From contig UQVA01000033.1 in NCBI GenBank assembly GCA_900544405.1, positions 1 through 18,951 of the forward strand: 18,951 nt of DNA, written 5' to 3'. The DNA is from an uncultured Eubacteriales bacterium (GTDB lineage Bacteria > Bacillota > Clostridia > Oscillospirales > Oscillospiraceae). How positions within the stretch are numbered: position 1 is the stretch's first letter; every line of letters starts with the position of its first letter. The notes beneath the pieces were generated by a model. That model ran no database searches, had not been told where the DNA came from, and saw only the letters and a program-made list of their open reading frames with translations. A program made the position numbers and the translations under genes. Shown in pieces: positions 14,006 through 18,951 of the stretch.

Positions 14006-14044
14006 ACACAGCCTCCCGGACCCCCGGGAGGCTGTGTTTATTTT
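13999..14044. terminator. Bidirectional terminator with a 21-bp perfect stem
   Basis: Positions 13999-14019 and 14024-14044 are perfect reverse complements around an ACCC loop. The stem has a GC core (CAGCCTCCCGG) with AAAATAAACA arms, so it gives an A-tract and T-rich tail on both strands. It ends the gyrase-side transcript and the convergent minus-strand transporter. The left arm overlaps the remB stop codon. Confidence 0.92.
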
Positions 14045-14045
14045 A

Positions 14046-14212
14046 GAGAAGAGTGAAGAGTGAAGAGAGAAGAGAAAAGGAAGAATAAATAGAAATCCTC
14101 TCGGTGTGGCGCTGGCTCCCCCTACACAGGGGAGCCTTAACTCAGACGGACCGACTCCCCGTTTCTGAGAAAAATTTTTTTATTCTACCTTTTCTATCTT
14201 CTCTTTTCACTC
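14046..14212. repeat. Element with purine-rich inverted ends
   Basis: The left end (about 14056-14090, GAGTGAAGAGAGAAGAG then AAAAGGAAGAATAAA) matches the reverse complement of about 14176-14212 with a two-base indel and a few changes. Between them is an 8-bp hairpin, GGCTCCCC/GGGGAGCC (14114-14136). The same purine motif bounds 2188-2516. The right end almost touches the stop codon of the minus-strand transporter. It could be a miniature inverted-repeat element or a remnant; no duplication of flanking bases was recognised. Confidence 0.55.
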
Positions 14213-14216
14213 GCTC

Positions 14217-15404
14217 TCACTGTCCCTTTTCGGCTCTAAAGGCCGACGGGTCGAAGGTAATGACGGCGTAATAGGTACCGCCGTGGGTGGCGTGCATGGT
14301 TTTCTCCACTGCGGAAACGATTTCTTTCTCTTTTCCCCGCAGGTCCATGGGCAGGGCCACGTCGAACACAAGATTGGTGTGTCCGCTGCCGGAGACCATC
14401 CGGAAATCGTGCAGGTCCAGCCGCTGGTCGAATCCGTGGAGAATGTCCAGCACCGCCTGCCGTGTTTCGTCCACCATCGGGTCCCCCACGGTGATGGGGT
14501 CATAGTGGATGACCAGATGGACCCGCAGGTCCCGGAGGCAGGCCCGTTCCAGATCGTCGATGATCTCATGGCAGGTCATGGGGTCCTCCCGTTTGTCCAT
14601 TTCCACATGGATGCTGGCGAAGCGCTGGCCGGGGCCGTAATCATGAACCATCAGGTCGTGAAATCCCAAAACTTTCGGGTTCGAGCAGACCAGATCTTCG
14701 ATTTTTTTCTGCAATTCCGGGCTGGCCGCCTCGCCCAGCAGGGGCGAGATCGTTTCTTTTGCCAGGTCCACGCCGCCATACAGAATAAACAGCGCTACCA
14801 GAAGGCCCATAATGCCGTCGGCCTGGAAGTCCGTAACGGCTTCAATGCACCCGGCCAGCAGCACGGCGGCAGTGGAAATCACGTCGTTGCGGCTGTCCGC
14901 CGCCGTGGCCATCAGGGTCTGGGAGCCGATGAATTTCCCCAGTCCCCGGTTGAAAAAGTACATCCACAGCTTTACGCCGATGGACCCGGCCAGTACCAGG
15001 ACAAGGGGCAGAGAAAATTCAACGGGCGTGGGGTGGAGAATTTTCTCAAAGCTGGTCCGGGCCAGCTCGAAGCCGATGACGACGATCAGCGCAGCCACGG
15101 CCAGCCCGGAAAGGTATTCATACCGGGCATGGCCGTAGGGATGGTCCTCGTCCGCCGGACGCTCTGCCAGACGGAAGCCAAGCAGGGTGACGATGGAGCT
15201 GGTGGCGTCGGACAGGTTGTTCATGGCGTCGGCGGTAATGGACACGGAATGGGAGGCCAGGCCCACGATCAGCTTGCCGGTGAACAGCAGCAGGTTGCAG
15301 AGAATGCCCACAATGCCGGAAAAAATGCCGATTTTCCCCCGTGATGCCGGGTCTGCGGGGTCGGGAAGCTGCCGGAAAAACAGCCGGAGCAGGAATTTGG
15401 TCAT
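14217..15404 (-). CDS. Cation diffusion facilitator (CDF) transporter
   Basis: CDF proteins export divalent metals in exchange for protons across the cytoplasmic membrane. The 395-residue product has about six hydrophobic segments in residues 27-225, with SHSVSITADAMNNLSDATSS in the second and ADSRNDVIST in the fifth. The likely metal site is N62xxxD66 plus D170xxxD174, a pattern reported for manganese-type members, so Mn(II) is a reasonable guess. The cytoplasmic C-terminal part is long (about 170 residues), starting with a normal dimerisation domain and extending well beyond the usual 300-residue total. ATG 15404 follows GGGAGG; a TTG 15 bases earlier overlaps that ribosome site and is rejected. 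It is monocistronic and convergent with remB. Confidence 0.92.
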   Translation of the reverse strand: MTKFLLRLFFRQLPDPADPASRGKIGIFSGIVGILCNLLLFTGKLIVGLASHSVSITADAMNNLSDATSSIVTLLGFRLAERPADEDHPYGHARYEYLSGLAVAALIVVIGFELARTSFEKILHPTPVEFSLPLVLVLAGSIGVKLWMYFFNRGLGKFIGSQTLMATAADSRNDVISTAAVLLAGCIEAVTDFQADGIMGLLVALFILYGGVDLAKETISPLLGEAASPELQKKIEDLVCSNPKVLGFHDLMVHDYGPGQRFASIHVEMDKREDPMTCHEIIDDLERACLRDLRVHLVIHYDPITVGDPMVDETRQAVLDILHGFDQRLDLHDFRMVSGSGHTNLVFDVALPMDLRGKEKEIVSAVEKTMHATHGGTYYAVITFDPSAFRAEKGQ

Positions 15405-15565
15405 AAAAAGGCCTCCCAAATAAAGAATAGGCCACGCTTTTTCAAAAAAGAGCGTGACAAGAAACCAAAAATGCGGTATGATAAGCAGGGTCCTTCCATT
15501 ATATGCCGGATGGACCGTTCTGTCCAGTGTTTTATGAAATATATTTTCTTTAAGGAGATACCAAA
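15405..15565. other. Divergent spacer between CDF gene and degV
   Basis: It contains the minus-strand promoter, its leader and the TAAGGAG ribosome site of degV (15551-15557). On the leader, an imperfect hairpin around CACGCT/AGCGTG (15433-15456) lies about 30 bases before the transporter start. No known metal riboswitch pattern was recognised. I could not find a convincing plus-strand promoter for degV. Confidence 0.5.
15498..15526 (-). promoter_or_regulatory. Sigma-A promoter of the CDF transporter
   Basis: Read on the minus strand, TGGACA (15526-15521) is followed after exactly 17 bases by a perfect TATAAT (15503-15498). GGAC...GTCC across the -35 and spacer forms a small inverted repeat that could be an operator. 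The predicted leader is about 85 bases. Confidence 0.8.
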
Positions 15566-16426
15566 ATGGCTTACCAGATCATTACCGATTCCTGCTGCGA
15601 TTACCCCGATACCATGTACGCCGAAATTGACGTGAAGGAAGTGGCCCTGAGCGTCACCTTCCGTGGGGAGACCACCAATCATTACGAGGAAGCCTACCTG
15701 AAGGACCTTTACGCCGGGCTGCGGGCCGGGGAAGTGGCCACCACTGCCGCCGTGAATCCGGAAACCTGGAGCAATGCCATGGAGGAAGTGCTGAAAACCG
15801 GTGAGGATGCCCTGGTCATCACCTTCTCCTCCGGCCTGAGCACCACCTATCAGTCTGCGGAAATTGCCGCCTCCGAGCTGCGGGAAAAATACCCGGAGCG
15901 GAAGATCTACGTGGTGGACGGCCTTTGCGCCAGCCTGGGCCAGGGCCTGTTCGTGTACTATGCCGCCAAGAAGCGCACGGCGGGTATGGGATTGGAGGAG
16001 CTCTATTCGTGGTGCCTGGACAACCGGCTGCACCTGTGCCACTGGTTCACCGTGGACGACCTGATGTACCTGAAGCGGGGGGGCCGGGTCAGCGCAGCCA
16101 CCGCCCTGGTGGGCACCATGCTGAGCATCAAGCCGGTGCTTCATGTGGATGATGAGGGCCACCTCATCAATGTGGGCAAGGCCAGAGGGCGGAAGTCCTC
16201 CATTCAGGCCCTGGCCGACAAGATGGGCCAGCTGCAAATTCCCGGGGAGAACGACACCGTGTTCATCTGCCACGGAGACTGCATCGAGGACGCAAAGTAC
16301 CTGGAGAGCCTTGTAAAAGAGCGCTATGGGGTGAAAAACGTGCTGATCTATTATACCGGCGCCGTCATCGCCTCCCATTCCGGCCCCGGCACTCTGGCGC
16401 TGTTCTTCATCGGCGAGCATCGGTAA
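15566..16426 (+). CDS. DegV-family fatty-acid-binding protein
   Basis: DegV/FakB proteins bind fatty acids and, with the kinase FakA, pass them to phospholipid synthesis as acyl phosphates. The 286-residue product has the family blocks: ITDSCCDYP at the N-terminus, TTAAVNPETW, ITFSSGLSTTYQSAE, VVDGLCASLGQG, and FTVDDLMYLKRGGRVSAATALVGTMLSIKPVL, and it ends AVIASHSGPGTLALFFIG. Length is normal (about 280). TAAGGAG at 15551-15557 sets ATG 15566. The gene is followed by the phosphorylase after 47 bases with no terminator, so the pair may form an operon. No FakA gene is in the window, and the bound ligand cannot be told from sequence. Confidence 0.93.
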   Translation: MAYQIITDSCCDYPDTMYAEIDVKEVALSVTFRGETTNHYEEAYLKDLYAGLRAGEVATTAAVNPETWSNAMEEVLKTGEDALVITFSSGLSTTYQSAEIAASELREKYPERKIYVVDGLCASLGQGLFVYYAAKKRTAGMGLEELYSWCLDNRLHLCHWFTVDDLMYLKRGGRVSAATALVGTMLSIKPVLHVDDEGHLINVGKARGRKSSIQALADKMGQLQIPGENDTVFICHGDCIEDAKYLESLVKERYGVKNVLIYYTGAVIASHSGPGTLALFFIGEHR

Positions 16427-16473
16427 AATGAGGACGCAGCATCCGATAAGTACCCACAAAAAGGAGAATTTTT

Positions 16474-17292
16474 ATGACATTACAGGAAACCATCACCGCA
16501 TCGGCAGAATATCTGCTCACCCATGTGACCAACCGGCCCACGGTGGCGCTGGTTCTGGGCAGCGGTCTGGGCGACTTTGCCGACACTCTGGAAAATCCCG
16601 TCCGCGTCCCCTATAAGGACATTCCCAACTTCCCCCAGACCACCGTGGCCGGGCATAACGGCGCTTTCGTATTCGGACGGCGCTGCGGCCGGGAAGTCGT
16701 CGCCCTGCAAGGCCGCCTCCATTATTATGAGGGCTACTCCCAGCAGACCCTGACCCTGCCTGTTCGGGTGCTGGCGGCCATGGGCGTGAAGCAGCTGGTC
16801 CTGACCAACGCCGCCGGGGGCGTGAATACGTCCTTTTCTCAGGGCTGCCTGATGCTCATTTCCGACCACATCAACTATTCCGGCCAGAACCCCCTCATCG
16901 GGCCGAACCTGGACGCCTTCGGACCCCGGTTCCCGGACGTTTCCGACCTGTACACCGCCGAACTCCGCACGAAAATCAAGGCAGCCGCCGCTGCAGCGGG
17001 CATTCCCTTGGAGGAGGGCGTGTACATGATGTTCACCGGCCCCAACTATGAGACCCCTGCCGAGGTCCGCATGGCCCGCATCGTGGGGGCCGACGCCGTG
17101 GGGATGTCCACCGTACCGGAGGCCCTGGTGGCCGGACACTGCGGAATGCAGGTAGTGGGCGTGTCCTGCATCACCAACATGGCCGCCGGGGTCCTGCCCG
17201 GAAAGCTGGATCACAGCGAGGTGGTGGAGACCGCCAACCGGGTCCACGCCACGTTCCAGAGTCTGCTTGAGACCATTTTGCGGGTTATCTGA
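16474..17292 (+). CDS. Purine nucleoside phosphorylase, trimeric type
   Basis: The enzyme splits inosine and guanosine with phosphate to give the base and ribose 1-phosphate in purine salvage. The 272-residue product matches the trimeric family related to human PNP and Bacillus PupG: phosphate-site VLGSGLGDFAD (S30), LQGRLHYYEGYS (H83, E86), TNAAGGVN (113-118), MFTGPNYETPAEVRM (E193), GMST (M211) and SCITNMAAG (N235). These fit the human S33, H86, E89, E201, M219 and N243. AAGGAG at 16461-16466 precedes ATG 16474. It probably shares a transcript with the upstream degV gene, and a 14-bp hairpin follows it. Symbols punA or pupG would both be defensible. Confidence 0.94.
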   Translation: MTLQETITASAEYLLTHVTNRPTVALVLGSGLGDFADTLENPVRVPYKDIPNFPQTTVAGHNGAFVFGRRCGREVVALQGRLHYYEGYSQQTLTLPVRVLAAMGVKQLVLTNAAGGVNTSFSQGCLMLISDHINYSGQNPLIGPNLDAFGPRFPDVSDLYTAELRTKIKAAAAAAGIPLEEGVYMMFTGPNYETPAEVRMARIVGADAVGMSTVPEALVAGHCGMQVVGVSCITNMAAGVLPGKLDHSEVVETANRVHATFQSLLETILRVI

Positions 17293-17315
17293 ATTTTTAC
17301 TTGTTTTCAAGCAAA

Positions 17316-17347
17316 AAGGGGCTAAATTCTGTTGAATTTAGCCCCTT
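17316..17347. terminator. 14-bp hairpin after the phosphorylase gene
   Basis: AAGGGGCTAAATTC pairs perfectly with GAATTTAGCCCCTT around TGTT. On the plus strand only a weak T-rich stretch follows; on the minus strand the stem is followed by TTTTTGC. It may end transcription in both directions. Its right arm overlaps the -35 of the next promoter by two bases. Confidence 0.65.
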
Positions 17348-17373
17348 GCAACTTTCCGTTCAGCTGGTATAAT
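17346..17373 (+). promoter_or_regulatory. Sigma-A promoter of the antiporter gene
   Basis: TTGCAA (17346-17351) and TATAAT (17368-17373) are 16 bases apart, and TGG before the -10 forms an extended element. Start of transcription is expected near 17380, giving a leader of under 30 bases. Confidence 0.85.
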
Positions 17374-17406
17374 AGAGTCGTATTTTTTAGGATTCGAGGG
17401 ATCGTT

Positions 17407-18678
17407 ATGGAGTACTTACTTGCCATTGGCATAGCCATGTTCGCCGGGCTGTTTCTTTCCCGGCTCACTTCCAAATTCAACCTGCCCGACGTAACCAGCT
17501 ATCTGGTGGCGGGCCTTCTGGTGGGCCCGTTGTGTCTGGGCCGGCTGGGTATTCCGGGGTTGGGCTTCACCAGCTTCGACTTTGTGGAGGCCATGGGTCT
17601 GGTGTCCGACACCGCTCTGGGCTTCATTGCCTTTTCCATCGGCAGTGAATTCCGCATTGATGCGCTGCGGAAAACCGGGAAACAGGCCACGGTGGTGGCC
17701 ATTCTGCAGGCATTGACGGCTACCGTCATGGTGGACCTTGTGCTTATCGGCCTCCACTTCCTTCTGGGGCCGGAGAAGCTGCCCGTGTCCACCTGCATTG
17801 TACTGGGCGCCATCGCCACGGCTACCGCACCGGCAGCCACCGTCATGGTTATTAACCAGTATAAGGCCCGGGGCCCCCTGACCGACATTCTGCTGCCCAT
17901 CGTGGCTCTGGATGATGCGGTGGGCCTTGTGGTGTTTGCCGTGTCCAACGGCATCGCAAAAGCCCTGTCCAGCGGACAGATCAGCATCGTGGGCGTCATT
18001 GTGAACCCCCTGCTGGAGATCATCCTGTCCGTGGGTCTGGGTGGCCTGCTGGGCTGGGTGTTCAGCCTTGTGGAAAAATTCTTCAACTCCAACTCCAAGC
18101 GGCTGAGCCTGGCGGTGGCCTTTGTGGCCCTGTCTGCGGGCCTTGCCAAGCTTGAAATCCCCCTGGGGGGCGACTTGGAGATCGGCTTCTCCTCCCTGCT
18201 GGTGTGCATGATGTGCGGCACCGTGTTCTGCAACCTCTGCGACTTCTCCGAGGAGATCATGTACAAGACCGACAAGTGGACCGCCCCGGTGAACGTGCTG
18301 TTCTTCGTGCTGTCCGGCGCCGAGCTGGACCTGCGGGTGTTCGGTGACCTGGCCGTTGTGGGCATTGGCCTTGCTTACATCCTGGCCCGGTCCTCCGGTA
18401 AAATTCTGGGTGCCTCTTACAGCTCCCGGATGATGAAGTGCCCGCCCACGGTGGAAAAGTACCTGGGTATCACCCTGCTTCCTCAGGCGGGTGTGGCGCT
18501 GGGCATGAGCGTCACCGTGGCAGCCGAGTTCGGAGCCGAGGGTGCCTTGATCCGGAACATCGTGCTGTTCTCGGTGCTGGTGTATGAGCTGGTGGGCCCG
18601 CTGCTGACCAAGGTGGCCCTGTCCGCCGCAGGAGAGATTCGCCCCAAGCCGGAAATCTCCGCCAAAGATGCAGAATAA
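17407..18678 (+). CDS. Monovalent cation/proton antiporter, CPA family
   Basis: Members exchange Na+ or K+ for protons across the cytoplasmic membrane to control pH and ion balance. The 423-residue product is almost wholly hydrophobic, with about 12 membrane segments. It carries the family marks NLPDVTSYLVAGLLVGP near the N-terminus, GAIATATAPAATVMV, and the paired aspartates of VALDDAVGLVV (D169, D170), typical of the Na_H_Exchanger fold with an ion-binding aspartate pair. There is no C-terminal TrkA-N or other regulatory domain. ATG 17407 follows GAGGG at 17396-17400; an upstream in-frame start at 17332 lies in the hairpin and promoter and is rejected. It is flanked by its own promoter and terminator, so it is a single-gene unit. 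Ion choice is unknown. Confidence 0.92.
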   Translation: MEYLLAIGIAMFAGLFLSRLTSKFNLPDVTSYLVAGLLVGPLCLGRLGIPGLGFTSFDFVEAMGLVSDTALGFIAFSIGSEFRIDALRKTGKQATVVAILQALTATVMVDLVLIGLHFLLGPEKLPVSTCIVLGAIATATAPAATVMVINQYKARGPLTDILLPIVALDDAVGLVVFAVSNGIAKALSSGQISIVGVIVNPLLEIILSVGLGGLLGWVFSLVEKFFNSNSKRLSLAVAFVALSAGLAKLEIPLGGDLEIGFSSLLVCMMCGTVFCNLCDFSEEIMYKTDKWTAPVNVLFFVLSGAELDLRVFGDLAVVGIGLAYILARSSGKILGASYSSRMMKCPPTVEKYLGITLLPQAGVALGMSVTVAAEFGAEGALIRNIVLFSVLVYELVGPLLTKVALSAAGEIRPKPEISAKDAE

Positions 18679-18682
18679 AAGG

Positions 18683-18716
18683 AAAAAATCTCACCCGGGA
18701 GGGTGAGATTTTTTTT
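18683..18716 (+). terminator. Intrinsic terminator after the antiporter
   Basis: AAAAAATCTCACCC pairs perfectly with GGGTGAGATTTTTT around GGGA, and two more T follow. It starts 5 bases after the stop codon and is symmetrical enough to work on both strands. Confidence 0.93.
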
Positions 18717-18729
18717 ATGCCGGAACCTC

Positions 18730-18802
18730 CCGGCGAGGCGAAAAAGGCTCCCGGCGTGTAGGGTTGTGCCCCGCACAACGAATAGAAATGAATATGACTG
18801 CC
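18730..18802. repeat. Mosaic intergenic repeat, right copy of an inverted pair
   Basis: Its reverse complement matches 1-72: 38 of 41 bases at one end (GGCAGTCAT...GGCACAACC) and the CTTTTT..GCCTCGCCGG block at the other, with the middle hairpin part replaced. Confidence 0.75.
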
Positions 18803-18951
18803 GGTGGCGGTCATACCTCTGCTACGCTGTCGCCAAAGGCGACTGAGGGGGTGTACGATTGGATGTCGTAGAAGGGTCCCGACCCTTCTGAGAGATGCCT
18901 TCCCCTGGGGGAAGGTGGCACGGGCCTTAGCCCGTGACGGATGAGGGGCGG
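18803..18951. repeat. Hairpin-rich repeat cluster at the window's right end
   Basis: It holds GTCGCC AAA GGCGAC (18829-18843), GAAGGGTC CC GACCCTTC (18871-18888), and, on the minus strand at 18897-18951, copy D of the CATCCG repeat with stem CACGGGC TAAG GCCCGTG and the palindrome CCTTCCCC CA GGGGAAGG. No coding sequence is supported. The cluster may continue past the window. Confidence 0.75.

Noticed and set aside
15405..15490. Manganese riboswitch (yybP-ykoY type) before the CDF gene
   Set aside because: The leader is short, and I saw none of the conserved loop sequence; only one imperfect hairpin is present.
1..18951. CRISPR array
   Set aside because: Repeats are few, far apart, in both orientations and not regularly spaced; no cas gene is present.
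1..18951. tRNA, rRNA, prophage or defence genes
   Set aside because: No cloverleaf, rRNA segment, integrase, toxin-antitoxin or nuclease-type defence gene was recognised on either strand.

Overview
The window looks like the replication-origin region of a GC-rich, endospore-forming member of the Clostridia, most plausibly the Oscillospiraceae/Ruminococcaceae group. The grounds are spoIIE, strong AGGAGG ribosome sites, consensus sigma-A promoters, the dnaA-dnaN-yaaA-recF-gyrB-gyrA order and the protein sequences. The taxonomic placement is an inference; no search was run.

Layout from left to right. A spoIIE gene (202-2097) is followed by 660 bases of repeat-rich non-coding DNA. A perfect consensus promoter then drives rpsF-ssb-rpsR (2865-3953), which closes with a strong terminator. 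Another repeat patch precedes dnaA (4317-5633). The dnaA-dnaN gap holds a cluster of DnaA boxes, a candidate DnaA-trio array and an AT-rich stretch, and is the likely oriC. It is followed by dnaN, yaaA (S4 domain), recF, gyrB, gyrA, rnhA and a remB-type DUF370 gene, ending at a 21-bp-stem bidirectional terminator. A convergent gene for a cation diffusion facilitator (14217-15404, minus strand) has its own promoter. On the plus strand follow a DegV-family lipid-binding protein and a purine nucleoside phosphorylase as a pair, then a CPA-type cation/proton antiporter with its own promoter and terminator.

The genes are mostly housekeeping: initiation (DnaA, oriC), sliding clamp (DnaN), single-strand binding and gap repair (SSB, RecF), supercoiling (gyrase), RNA-primer and R-loop removal (RNase HI), and ribosomal proteins S6 and S18. 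SpoIIE links the locus to sporulation. I see no phage, CRISPR array, toxin system, defence island, tRNA or rRNA.

The less expected content is between the genes. Most of the larger gaps carry a mosaic of short GC-rich repeat modules, several of them hairpins whose stem sequence varies while base pairing is kept. There are also purine-rich inverted-repeat elements, and inverted copies of one module close to both ends of the window. Other points of interest are remB sitting after rnhA instead of between recF and gyrB, rpsF-ssb-rpsR transcribed toward the origin, a hairpin burying the dnaA ribosome site, and an alanine at the main quinolone-contact position of GyrA.
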